Shown: one piece after another, positions 22,140 to 33,400 of the stretch
How the letters are laid out: the number at the start of each line of letters is the position of its first letter
Position numbering within the stretch: the stretch's first letter is position 1
Source of the DNA: Nematostella vectensis
Lineage: Eukaryota > Cnidaria > Anthozoa > Actiniaria > Edwardsiidae
Reading direction: 5' to 3'
DNA: 64,000 bases
Assembly: GCF_932526225.1 (NCBI RefSeq)
Contig: NC_064040.1
Span: 14,422,856 to 14,486,855, forward strand
Notes under the pieces: model-generated
The model's input: only the letters and a program-made list of their open reading frames with translations
The model's database searches: none
What the model was told of the DNA's origin: nothing
Position numbers and translations under genes: made by a program

Positions 22140-23300
22140 TATTCAGACAGATTAAAACTGTTGATTTTGTATATGGACTTACTTGTTACGCTATTACTAG
22201 TAGGAGTTCTATGTATTAGCCTGTTAGACTTTAACGCTGGTGGCCAGAACGTTTGGCTTGTTTGACTTTAAACTTAATCTTGAAATCTTACAGATCCTCC
22301 GTGCAGTCGAAGCTATGAGCTTGTTTGTCTCCCGTCGAGTTCTTCTTCAATTGTAGCAGCAGAGGACTATAAAGAGGCTCTACATTACTATTCTCATTAA
22401 GATGTCACGAAGCAAATTCAAAACAGAAAGGTAATGTTATTGCATTATTATTTAACAAGAGAATACCTCATCGGCAAGAAGAAAACACAAGTTTGTTCCG
22501 CACGATAATTTGAATTCAATGTAAGAGACCGTACAAATTAAATCAGCAGTTTCCGTTATATTTTCTTATATTTGTCAAGTGTTTCGCTTTAATATTAATG
22601 TGAAAGTTGTCACCAAAATAAAACGTTTTATGGCCGTAGCTTTTGATTTTGCCGCTTGTCATTGATTTATCACCCACTTCCACCGTGATTTTGATTAGCT
22701 AAAAAAGAAAATCTTCGAACGCTGATTGGTTGCAAGTAGTTTATTGGCTTTCTATGTCTGTTAATGTCTGTGTGAATCGTGAAAAACTACTCAAAAGTCT
22801 TCCTTTTTCAAGTAAAGCCTTATATTGCTAAGGTAAGGAGGAGTTTAGCGGCTAAAAATGCTCAGTTGCATTGGAGAAATGATGTCCTGTTTGGCATAAT
22901 CCATTGAGAACTATATCCGGCTATTTACATTCAGAAACAAGCGAATGTTTTTTTTACTTTGGTACCTATTAATTCGTTTTTGTTTTCTTGTCTCTTTTAT
23001 ACCAAGCTGTTATTATATAAAAAGTGCTTGCCTATGTACATGAAATAATATAGCTGGTATAGCCAGCTATATGACAAGGATATATTTTTTTTCTCAGGTG
23101 CTTAAAGCAAGGAATTAACCCAGATTCATTATGTAGGCTGGCTGAAAGCAAATGTAAACTAATGTTTTTCATATTCTTTTATTGTTAAGTGTTATTATAT
23201 TCAATCAACCCACATTCCTTTCCTATAGCCAACATAATATGCTCTTGCGGTGTTGATACTTCCCTAAAATCTGAATTAAGTAAGCCTTAACTGTCAACAA
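22140..23300. other. Intergenic or LINE-2 5' flank, no gene seen
   Basis: The LINE-2 5' untranslated region probably occupies the first 200-300 bases. The rest is AT-rich with no long frame. No repeat was recognised. Confidence 0.35.
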
Positions 23301-23308
23301 AATTATTA

Positions 23309-23640
<332 letters not shown>

Positions 23641-23742
23641 GGCTTGGCCCTATTCATGGCTGATTAGCTTTTACTTATTCATGAGCATCGTTCAAGAGAG
23701 TTACTCATATGTAGTAATGACAGGGGAAAGGGGTTGGAATAT

Positions 23743-23987
23743 TGTATTTCAAAATATATGGATGTTTGCTAGAGATGAAAGATGGATTAAGAGAAAAAGG
23801 ATTTCATTTATCAAAATTTGTTTTTAGTATCTAATGAGTTAATTGGTAAAAATGTATAAAAAGGATTTCAAAATATATGGATGTTTGCTAGAGATGGAAG
23901 ATGGATAAGAGAAAAAGGATTTTATTTATCAAAAATTTGTTTTTAGTATCTAATGAGTTAATTGGTAAAAATGTATAAAAAGGATTA
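23743..23987. repeat. Tandem duplication, about 122-bp period
   Basis: Two adjacent copies share AAAATATATGGATGTTTGC, TTTTTAGTATCTAATGAG and TTAATTGGTAAAAATGTAT with few differences. The short plus-strand frame ending at 23,827 crosses the first copy and is not convincing. Confidence 0.8.
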
Positions 23988-24021
23988 GGAATGAGGATCA
24001 GGTATAGTTTGAGAGTTTTCT

Positions 24022-24106
24022 GTTGTATTATGTATGATTGCGTGACGTTGTATGACGTCACGGTTTGGAGATAATAAAAAGACTTAGCACTTGACCGTCG
24101 TACAAT
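24022..24106 (+). repeat. Probable short 5' LTR of Gypsy element
   Basis: It begins TGTTGTATTATGTATGATTG and includes TGACGTCACGGTTTGG; the same 46 bases recur at 29,357 after a purine-rich tract. After it comes GAGATAATAAAAAGAC (an A/T-rich signal) and an end near GTCGTACA. TGGTGGCAGCC, a plausible primer-binding site, starts at 24,110. If these ends are right the LTR is only about 85 bases, which is unusually short. A deletion inside an originally longer LTR is possible. Confidence 0.5.
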
Positions 24107-24867
24107 ATGGTGGCAGCCCTGAGGACCCGCTAAAAATCAGTTTTTAGCAGCCTAATATCCAAGTGAACAAGTCAGCGTTTTATCTGGGACATTCCGTTGG
24201 ACAAACCGAAGAAAAACAGGGAAAAAACTGTGGGAGACACGATCCGTTTGACACTCTGCACAAAAACTTAACCTCAGCGAGTATAGTTCAAGTCAAGGGA
24301 CAACATACCGCCGACTTCAATTCACCGAGCTGGAAAGAAACACAAGAACCACAGACAGCTACCACACACTGGGAAGTACAATCTACGTCGACTTAACAGC
24401 TGAGTTGGTTTATTCAAAGAGTATTTTCTGTAAATAAGCTTACCGTTGTCAGAAGTAAACTACGACAAGCCGGCAGGTTCACATCAATTCCAATTCTAGG
24501 AGGACTTTCATCTCAAGCGGGTATTTATAACGACTCCGGACGTGCACAGACTTTAACTAGAGTAGTGTTAGGGCAGTTTAAAGTAAGCATAACGGGGTTT
24601 TCTTGCCGTTCCAAAGGGGACTCGGCAGGCTTATTCAGTTTGAGAGTTTTCATTCACGAAAATAAAACGTGCCATCGACGTTTTGACCGCGCGCGGCCTG
24701 GGACCGTAACACAGGTATACCGCGCACGCTATAATTTTCTAGTACGATATTTTTCGCGATTTCGCGACGTTTTTTCGCGCATATTTTTTCAGATATGTTT
24801 TTTAAGCGCTATTTACTTCTTAAAATTTTCACTCTGTCTTTGTTATTGTGCGAATTTATTTACAGTA
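24107..24867 (+). other. Gypsy 5' untranslated leader
   Basis: The region between the putative primer-binding site and the gag ATG. The open frame from 24,163 and the beginning of the one from 24,565 lie inside it and show no domain. Confidence 0.4.
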
Positions 24868-25125
24868 ATGGCTACATATCAGATCCCAGCCCCACCCCCA
24901 ATGTCGTTACAGGGAGACGTAGTGGAGAACTGGCAGGACTTCGAATCCTCATGGGACTATTATACCATTGCTACCGATCTAAGGTCGAAATTTACATTCC
25001 CTCCAGGCAAGGAAATAGTAGCCGCAACACTTTGCACGGTAATGGGCCCTGAAAGCAAAAAGATAATAAACTCATTACCCACCCTGACCAACGCCGACAG
25101 GAAAGACTCGAAGAGGATTATAGTG
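24868..25125 (+). pseudogene. Gypsy gag, N-terminal part, interrupted by a SINE
   Basis: From ATG 24,868 gag reads MATYQIPAPPPMSLQGDVV, then ENWQDFESSWDYYTIATDL, which fits the start of Gypsy-type Gag from metazoans (a W..F...W motif and an EK.K.. region). After NADRKDSKRII the frame runs into a tRNA-derived SINE. Gag resumes after the SINE at about 25,481 with LRKYFLPQRNVLYERFVFN. The insertion separates the two halves of Gag, so this copy cannot form particles by itself. Confidence 0.65.
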
Positions 25126-25480
25126 TGGAAGCACGGGTGGCCTAGTGTGTTAGCGCGTTGGCCTCTCACCGCTGTGGCCCAGGTTCGAATCCTGGCTCAA
25201 ACTGGGGATTTTTTCCGGGTTTCTGCCTTGAATCGAATTTGTCACAAGTGAGTTGAAGTTATTCTCCCGTGTTTCCAGTCTTCTCGGATAAGGACACTAA
25301 ACCGGAGGTCCCGTCTCTTCAAGCTGTACTACACTAAACCTGAACCGAAGGGACGTAAAAGAACCACTGGGGACGCAATAAACCCTCTGGCAGTGACCAC
25401 CCCCAGTGACAGTGCTTGCTTAATGCCTCCTAGTATTAGCGAAAGCTACTTAGGAGTAATAATAATAAGAAGAAGAAGAG
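25126..25480 (+). mobile_element. tRNA-derived SINE inserted in gag
   Basis: The head is tRNA-like: GCACGGGTGGCCTAGTGTG with a box A-like TGGCCTAGTGTG, and a clear box B (GGTTCGAATCC, 25,182-25,192). A tRNA-unrelated body of about 220 bases follows, then an AATAATAATAAGAAGAAG tail. Sequence on both sides is gag and rejoins if the SINE is taken out. A short target duplication around GAAGAG is likely, but the A/G-rich tail makes it ambiguous. The tRNA part is not a functional tRNA gene because there is no acceptor-stem pairing at its ends. Confidence 0.8.
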
Positions 25481-25510
25481 CTTAGAAAATACTTTTTACC
25501 CCAACGCAAC

Positions 25511-28375
25511 GTGCTGTATGAACGGTTTGTTTTCAACTCTGCAACACAGAAGCCCTCCGAGTCCGCCGACGAATATGTCGTCCGCCTGCGTCATCTAGCC
25601 AAGTCTTGTGAGTTCGGTGACTTGAAGGACTCTCTCATCCGAGATCGGATAGTCATAGGTACTACCGATGAGAGTGGACGTGAACGCCTTTTAAGGGAAC
25701 GGCCGGTGCCAAGCCTAAATAAGGTGGTGGAAAGCCTTCGAGCTGCCGAGATCTCAAGAACTCACCGACAAGCGATAAGCGGGAAACCATACTCGAACCA
25801 GGCAGAAACCATTCACCATACAGATAAGAGGCAGCCGAACAGAAGAAACAACCAAAGAAAGGGCCGGGGTAACAACGGTAACAACGGTGGACAACAAAAA
25901 ACAAACGGGAACAAAAGAAGGCAAACCCAAGACTGTAGACCACCAGCCCCGGGAAGCCATAACTCCTCCACCTCCTGTCACTGGTGTGGAAAAAAGGCAG
26001 ACCATGTCAAGAAAGATTGTCCTGCTAAGGATGCAAAGTGCCGTAACTGCGGCAAAACAGGCCACTACGCCGTAGTCTGTCGGTCAAACAAACAAGTGCA
26101 TGAAGTAAATAGAGAAGAGGAAGGAAGCTACCAGGAAGATTACTATTTAGACGACTGCTACTTCATGGGCGAAGTGAGCACCCCCAACGATGAATTCTGG
26201 TCAGCGGAAGTGCTCATAAACCACAACCCCTGTACCTTGAAACTTGATAGTGGGTCAAAGGTGACAGTGGTTGGCGACAAGGCACCGTGGTTGGAAAACC
26301 GGCGACTGGACAAGGCGACAAGCATGTTCAGAGGATCCGGTGGAGTGAACTTGTCCCACTTGATAAAAGGACAGATAACAGACGCCTTATTTGCAGTCGG
26401 AGGGAGGACACACCGCGAAAATGTTTACGTCATGAAGAACAAATCTAAGAATCTACTTTCCAAGTCAGCAATCCAGGCACTCCAGCTGTTAATACCGTCA
26501 GCAGCAGTGCACAATGTGGAGACCGACCCTAATTTCAAGGCAGAATTCCCCGAGTTATTCAAAGGGCTGGGCCTCATGAAGGATAAGTACAAGATACCTC
26601 TGAAACCGGACGCAGTATCAGTTTGTCTATACACACCCCGACGTGTACCGCACCCACTTCTCCCTAAGGTCAAAGAGAAGCTACTGGCCATGGTTCGTCA
26701 GAAGGTAATCTCACCAGTAAGCGAGCCCACAGACTGGTGCTCAGGCATGGTGATCGCTCCCAAGCGCAATGGTGATGTAAGGATCTGCGTTGACCTGACA
26801 CCGCTGAACAAGGCAGTAAAACGAGAGATCCACCCTATGGCAAGTGTCGACGAGAACTTGGCAAAGCTTAAGGACAGCAAAGTCTTCACCAAGCTAGACG
26901 CCAACTCTGGATTTTGGCAAATACCCCTCGACGAGGAGTCTCGGTTGCTCACCACCTTTGTCACACCATTTGGCAGGTACTGCTTCAACCGCCTCCCATT
27001 TGGAATCAGCTCAGCCCCTGAGATATTTCAGCGTACCATGTCTCGAATCCTAGAGGGCCTCGATTGCACAGTTTGTCACATGGATGACATCCTCATACAT
27101 GGGCCGACACAGGAGCCTCACGACAGCCGTGTCCGAAAAGTGTTACAGCGGCTCAAGGACGCTGGAGTCACATTGAACGAGAAATGTGAGTTCTCTAAAC
27201 AGCGCATGAAGTTTCTCGGGCATGTAATCTCGGAGGATGGGGTAGAAGCAGACCCGGAGAAAACCAAAGCAATCCAAGATTTTCCCCGACCTACCACTGT
27301 GACAGAGCTCCAGCGTTTCAATGGTATGGTCAACCAGCTGGCCAAATTTATACCCGACCTAGCAACCATCAATGAGCCCCTACGCCAGCTACTTAAGAAA
27401 GAGCAGCAGTGGCTTTGGGATCAGCCTCAGGAAATGGCCTTTCAGGCGATCAAGACGAAACTGACCTCTACAGATGTGCTGGCACACTACGATCGAAACA
27501 AACGAAGCATCGTCGCTGCCGGGCTTGGAGCAGTCTTACTACAAAGCGACAGCAGCGGTAACCGGCGCCCAATCGCCTTCGCTTCACGCTCTCTAAACGA
27601 CACGGAGAAGCGATACGCAGTCATCGAGAAGGTGGCGCTGGCCGCCACGTGGGCATGTGAAAAGTTCTCAGACTACATCCTTGGGACACCATTCACCCTA
27701 GAAACGGACCACCGCCCACTGGTACCCCTTCTCTCGAGCACAGACCTCTCCAAGCTGCCCCCGAGGGTTTTGAGGTTTCGCCGCCGAATGGCCAGGTATT
27801 CACCAGAGGTCACTTACGTGCAAGGAGTGCACCAAAACACAGCGGACGCCCTGTCTCGTGCACCCACAAGCAGTCCCACTCCCCAGGACTTAAAACAAAT
27901 CGAGGAATTAGAAGAACACAGCGAATCAGTCCTAGAGTCCCTACCTGCAACGGAACGGCGCCTCAAAGACATCCAGGAAGCCCAGGACTGCGACGCCATA
28001 TGCAAGCAGGTGAAGACCTACTGCTTAGAGGGATGGCCTCCCATTATGCCATCCCTACCACTCCTAAAGCCATACTGGGAGAAGAAGCAACACTTGACGG
28101 TCAACCGAGGAATCCTGATGTATGATCACAGGCTAATTATCCCCTCAAGCATGCAACTAGAGATGCTGGAGACCATTCATGAAGGCCATCTTGGCATTAC
28201 CAAGTGCCAAGGGCGCGCGAGCTCCTCAGTGTGGTGGCCGCTCATAACCAAGCAGATAGAAGCAATGGTCAACAGATGCCAAACTTGCGCCAAACTTAGA
28301 CCAGAGCGAAGAGAACCCCTTATGGCGCTGTCTTTCCCAAACCTACCATGGAGCCGTCGGTACAGACCTCTTTGA
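25511..28375 (+). pseudogene. Gypsy gag-pol: nucleocapsid, protease, RT, RNase H, integrase start
   Basis: One long frame of 954 residues. In order: the rest of Gag; two zinc knuckles (CHWCGKKADHVKKDC and CRNCGKTGHYAVVC); a protease with LKLDSGSKVTVV; RT with VDLTPLNKAVKREIHPM, FTKLDANSGFWQIPL, FNRLPFGISSAPEIFQ and the active site CHMDDILIHG; RNase H with LGAVLLQSDSS and LETDHRPLVPL, ending HQNTADALSRAP; and the integrase zinc finger (HEGHLGITKCQGRA, CQTCAKLRP). The RNase H begins HYDRNKRSIVAAGLGA, so the usual ADAS segment with the first catalytic Asp seems deleted. The frame stops at 28,375 by a frameshift after NLPWSR. Gag and pol share one frame, with no visible gag stop. Confidence 0.85.
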
Positions 28376-28771
28376 ACTAGAACAGACCGACTACCTTATC
28401 GTTGTCGACTACGCAAGCCGATGGTTTGAAATCCGAAAGCTAGGATCAACTACCTCAGCTGCAGTCACGCGCCGCATGTGCGAGATCTTTGCTCTGCACG
28501 GAATACCGGACACAGTCGTCTCGGATAACGGACCCCAGTATGTTAGCCAGGAATTTACCAACTTTGCCAAGGACATGGGGTTCACCCACATCACCTTCTC
28601 TCCACACTACCCACAAGCAAATGGTGAGGTCGAGAGAGCGGTCCAGACCGCCAAGAACATCCTGCGAAAGAACACAAACCCACACCTTGGTCTCCTAGCA
28701 TACCGTTCTGCCCCCCTGGCAAACGGCCTAACCCCTAGTGAGATTCTGATGGGGCGGTCCCCGAGAACCTA
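28363..28771 (+). pseudogene. Gypsy integrase catalytic core, frameshifted from pol
   Basis: Continuing after the frameshift: GTDLFELEQTDYLIVVDYAS (first catalytic Asp), DTVVSDNGPQYVSQEF (second Asp) and PQANGEVERAVQTAK (catalytic Glu), then LLAYRSAPLANGLTPSEIL. This is a complete D,D-35-E integrase core, ending at a stop after GRSPRT. A single-base change near 28,358 separates it from the upstream zinc finger, so the integrase is not made as one protein. Confidence 0.85.
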
Positions 28772-29145
28772 AGACCCCGAAAGATCGACCAAGAGCAGCT
28801 GCTTAAGAGAGAACAAGAATATCGAGAGCGCTACTCCAGTAACTAACTCTCGCCACAGGGCTATGGAACTCCCAACACTCCACCAAGAAAACAAGGTGTT
28901 CATAAGGGACCAGCAAAGGTACGGAGAGATAGAGAAGAAACTTGCAAGCCCGAGATCCTACCAACTGGTAACAGAAAATGGCTCAGGGATCAGAAGGAAC
29001 AGAAGAGCGTTAGTCCATGAACCAGTGGTGACATCTGGAGAGTCCAGCTCCCTACCGAGCCCTTCCAACCGACCACCAGTACGCGAAGGAGGAGAAGGAT
29101 CGCCAGGACCTGCTGCGTCTCCCCCCCCCCCCCCCCCCTAGCCCA
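28772..29145 (+). pseudogene. Gypsy integrase C-terminal region
   Basis: The frame from 28,863 gives ELPTLHQENKVFIRDQQ, PRSYQLVTENGSGIRRNRRA and a proline/serine-rich end. This is the usual C-terminal SH3-like part and tail of Gypsy integrases of this group. It ends by a C-run at 29,121-29,138. Confidence 0.6.
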
Positions 29146-29345
29146 TCTAAGGCAGTAGTTAGAAGGTCGGGCAGACTTTTAAAGCCCACTAATAATCCAG
29201 AATGATTTATTATTAGTTGGACGTTCACAAGTGTCACTGAACACCTGATTATGATGATTATATAGTGTGGATGCAAATTCGCATTTAGACCGTTCCAATT
29301 CAAGTTTGTTAGTTATAAGTTTATGGACATGATCTTGTGTAAACT

Positions 29346-29402
29346 GAAAGGGGGATGTTGCATTATGTATGATTGCGTGACGTTGTATGACGTCACGGTT
29401 TG
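29346..29402 (+). repeat. Polypurine tract and truncated 3' LTR of Gypsy element
   Basis: AACTGAAAGGGGGA is a good polypurine tract. The LTR start TGTTGCATTATGTATGATTG follows and matches 24,022 onward through TGACGTCACGGTTTGG, one visible difference. At 29,403 the sequence diverges from the 5' LTR, so the 3' LTR is cut after 46 bases. Confidence 0.65.
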
Positions 29403-30480
29403 GGCCCTTTAGTTTGATTATAGATTTTCCCTTGCTTAAAATACCTTAAATTATGCACTATCTGCTATATTATTGACTGTGTAAACTCAGTCATGATATT
29501 TTTATTTCAGGATAGTCCCTCTTACAAACTTGATAAGACAGTTTGAAAGCAAAATATAATATCAACTCATCTCTTATTTATTCAAGGATCACATATAAAC
29601 TCGAGGGTCCCTTTTTTTGAGGGTCCTGAACCCAAAGAATTATTTTTTTGTAGATTCTCTGAAGTATACTCAATAAATAAAACAAGACTAACATAAATTT
29701 ATTAGTTTTAAGATCTTATTATATGGCAAATATAAATATATTTTTCGGTATCAGGTGTCTATCAAGTTTAACTCTACATAAAGAGCACAAATCCCTCTTT
29801 TAATGCAAATAGTATCCTGGGTACTGACAATAAAAACTACTAATGGTGTCATTGTTCACGGTATTTTCTAGGGGGATTGGGAGAGAATAATTTTATAATA
29901 ATAGAAAAGGTAAAAGTAATAAGCCATGCATTTTTGTGTATTTTAGATAGGGCTCATTTTAGGAGTTGGGAAACCTGGAACATAGTCAAAGTGTAGAATC
30001 CTGTTGTTATATCCCTGGGTGTGTCTCTCACTAAAGTTTAGTCTTTTTAGTGGTTGGGGAGAGGGGGATGTTGGGATGGGGACAAAACCCTAGTTTAGAG
30101 TGGCAAATAAAGCTGGCCTCGCTTTTAGGCAGTGCCTAAATCTATATATATTAGGTTTCATATGTCATCAATATTGACTACATTTTTGTACTTTGTGTTC
30201 TATACTAGTCATCGATGACTGGAGTTGAGTCTCACATAGGCGACACATTCAGTGAAGTCAAACTCAACTAGCTAACGGATACGAATCAAGCTCTTATATT
30301 TGTATCGCAAAATTAATACATTTGTGCCGATGGAATGTAATGATAGAGGCAGAAATGTTTATTTCGAAGGCATGTGAATAACACGTGGATTTATGAAGAG
30401 AGTGCAGTATAGGTACGAGTATATAAGGGGGGACATAACGTGCTAGTGTCACTCTAGCGTTTAAGCCATATTAACTTTTG
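29403..30480. other. Intergenic, no gene seen
   Basis: AT-rich sequence with no open frame of note, after the broken 3' LTR. A short run at 29,595-29,630 (CTCGAGGGTCCC and TTTGAGGGTCC) is a small direct repeat. Confidence 0.35.
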
Positions 30481-30835
30481 CTAATTTTTTGGTGTATTTT
30501 TTTTCTCCGGCCCTTAAGCCCGAGAGCACGCAATGCTGAGCATTGGTTCGGGGAACACGGTCCAGAGTTTTTCCCACAGGGTTTTTACCTCTGGTTTACG
30601 TGTCCGGCTCAGTATTAACTTCTTGTAAATATAAATAAGGTGATTATAATATTTCACTTTTTCAGATTGTAATCGTATTGGACATTCAGCAGTGTTTACT
30701 GCTTGTCAGATTGTTTTGCATTGTAATGGTCATTCAGCAGTAGTGATTACTGCTCGCTTGGCTACATATCCAAAATAAACAGGAGTCCTCCTGAACTGTG
30801 ATTGTTGTAAAGTGTTATGAAATGGTGGCAACATT
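30481..30835 (+). repeat. Possible solo LTR
   Basis: Features suggesting an LTR are a GC-richer start (GGCCCTTAAGCCCGAGAGCA), a TTTTTCAGATTG region, CCAAAATAAACAGGAG (a poly-A signal) and an end immediately followed by ATGGTGGCAACATTCC, which resembles the primer-binding site after the Gypsy 5' LTR (ATGGTGGCAGCC). No second LTR or coding part is visible. Confidence 0.3.
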
Positions 30836-30875
30836 CCATTTTCTACGTGATTTTTTCACGATAACACTTGGGGCA

Positions 30876-31102
30876 TACAACACAGGTAGCCCATCACTAG
30901 GGGGGCACAGCACAGGTAGCCCAACATTAGGGGTGCACAACACAGCTAGCCCATCATTAGGGGGCGAAAAACACAGGTAGCCCATCACTAGGGGGCACAA
31001 CACAGCTAGCCCATCAGTAGGGGGGCAAAAAACACAGCTAGCCCATCACAAGGGGTGCAAAACACAGGTAGCCCATCACTAGGGGGCGAAAAACACAGGT
31101 AG
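30876..31102. repeat. Short tandem array, about 30-bp period
   Basis: Seven or so imperfect units of about 30 bases built on CACAGGTAGCCCATCACTAG followed by GGGGCACAA. Open frames here come from the repeats. Confidence 0.85.
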
Positions 31103-31589
31103 TACATATAAAGGCACACCGTCCATCACATCTTCACAGACTAGCTATTTTTTAGATTTGAACACAGGTAGGCCACCAGTCTCACATTAAGTTTGGAAGA
31201 TCTATAAGAGAGATTGTATGTGCAAAACTGAGTTTGACATAAATTCTATATTTTGCAAAGAATAATTAAGACTGTTGGAAGGGCACTCGGTAAATACATT
31301 CTAACAACCCTGCTATTCTCATAATTCTAGTTAAAAAAAATAAATACAACAACAAAAGTTGAGAAAAAATCACACGTAGATCAGTGCTGTTTATTCAAAG
31401 GTTCTTTAAAGGCCTTAAAGTGCATACACCTATTTCAAGCATAACATACAGTAGGAAGTAGGCTTGCTACTAACTCGTGTTTGATTTACTAAAAATATCC
31501 AAACATGTCCACTAACAACAAGCTAGAAAAGTACAGATTTTTTCTTTTTTTCTTTAGGTATCTTGCCCAGTCCATGCTCTCAAAAGCGG

Positions 31590-33400
31590 ACCTCTTTGTT
31601 CCCCTGTGTACAGCACCCCCTCCCTCACCACCACCCCCTTAGTTACGGGCCTTAAAATGGCTATTTAATTATAAGCATTTCCCCTCCCACACTACCACCC
31701 CCTTAGTTACGGGCTTCAAAATGGTCATTTAATGATAAGCATTCCTCTCCCTCACTACCATCCCCTTAGTTACGGGCTTAACAATGGCTATTTTATGATA
31801 AGCATTTATCTCCCACACTACCACCCCCTTAGTTACGGGCCTAAAAATGGCCATTTAATGATAAGCATTCCCCTCCCACACTACCACCCCCTTAGTTATG
31901 GGCTTAACAATGGTCATTTAATGATAAGCATTCCCCCTCCCTCACTACCATCCCCTTAGTTACGGGCTTCAAAATGGTCATTTAATGAAAAGCATTCCTC
32001 TTCCACACTACCACCCCTTAGTTACGGGCTTAACAATGGTCATTTAATGATAAGCATTCCCCCTCCCTCACTACCACCCCCTTAGTTAAGGGCTTAACAA
32101 TGGCCATTTAATGATAAGCATTCCCCCTCCCTCACTACCACCCCCTTAGTTACGGGCTTAACAATGGTCATTTAATGATAAGCATTCCCCCTTCCTCACT
32201 ACCACCCCCTTAGTTACGGGCTTCAAAATGGCCATTTAATGATAAGCATTGACCCCTCCCACACTACCACCCCCTTAGTTACAGGCTTCAAAATGGCCAT
32301 TTAATGATAAGCATTCCCCCTCCCTCACTACCACCCCCTTAGTTACGGGCTTAACAATGGTCATTTAATGATAAGCATTCCCCCTCCCTCACTACCACCC
32401 CCTTAGTTACGGGCTTCAAAATGGTCATTTAATGATAAGCATTCCTCTTCCACACTACCACCCCTTAGTTATGGGCTTAACAATGGTCATTTAATGATAA
32501 GCATTCCCCCTCCCTCACTACCATCCCCTTAGTTACGGGCTTCAAAATGGTCATTTAATGATAAGCATTCCTCTTCCACACTACCACCCCTTAGTTACGG
32601 GCTTAACAATGGTCATTTAATGATAAGCATTCCCCCTCCCTCACTACCACCCCCTTAGTTAAGGGCTTAACAATGGCCATTTAATGATAAGCATTCCCCC
32701 TCCCTCACTACCACCCCCTTAGTTACGGGCTTAACAATGGTCATTTAATGATAAGCATTCCCCCTCCCTCACTACCACCCCCTTAGTTACGGGCTTCAAA
32801 ATGGCCATTTAATGATAAGCATTGACCCCTCCCACACTACCACCCCCTTAGTTACAGGCTTCAAAATGGCCATTTAATGATAAGCATTCCCCCTTCCTCA
32901 CTACCACCCCCTTAGTTACGGGCTTAACAATAGTCATTTAATGATAAGCATTCCCCCTCCCTCACTACCACCCCCTTAGTTACGGGCTTCAAAAGTCATT
33001 TAATGATAAGCATTCCTCTTCCACACTACCACCCCTTAGTTACGGGCTTAACAATGGTCATTTAATAATAAGCATTCCCCCTCCCTCACTACCACCCCCC
33101 TTAGTTACGGGCTTCAAAATGGCCATTGAATGATAAGCATTCCCCCTCCCTCACCACCACCCCCTTAGTTACGGGCTTCAAAATGGCCATTGAATGATAA
33201 GCATTCCCCTCCCTCACCACCACCCCCTTAGTTACGGGCTTCAAAATGGTCATTTAATGGTAAGCATTCCTCTTCCACACTACCACCCCCTTAGTTACGG
33301 GCTTAACAATGGTCATTTAATGATAAGCATTCCCCCTCCCTCACTACCACCCCCTTAGTTACGGGCTTCAAAATGGTCATTTAATGATAAGCATTGCCCC
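31590..33400 (-). repeat. 64-bp minisatellite abutting the fibrinogen-like exon
   Basis: About 28 units of close to 64 bp containing ACTACCACCCCCTTAGTTAC, GGGCTTCAAAATGGTCATTT and AATGATAAGCATTCC. Variants are arranged in a higher-order pattern: the block beginning CATTCCTCTTCCACAC at about 31,990 recurs at about 32,567, a period of nine units. The right-most unit overlaps the coding end of copy B: the last codons (AAT GCT TAT CAT TAA on the minus strand) lie in it. The frame from 31,732 is a repeat artefact. Confidence 0.9.

Noticed and set aside
25126..25215. A tRNA gene
   Set aside because: Box A and B are present but the ends do not pair as an acceptor stem, and a SINE body and tail follow directly.
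29052..29303. Minus-strand Gly-rich frame
   Set aside because: Produced by the C-run at the Gypsy 3' end.
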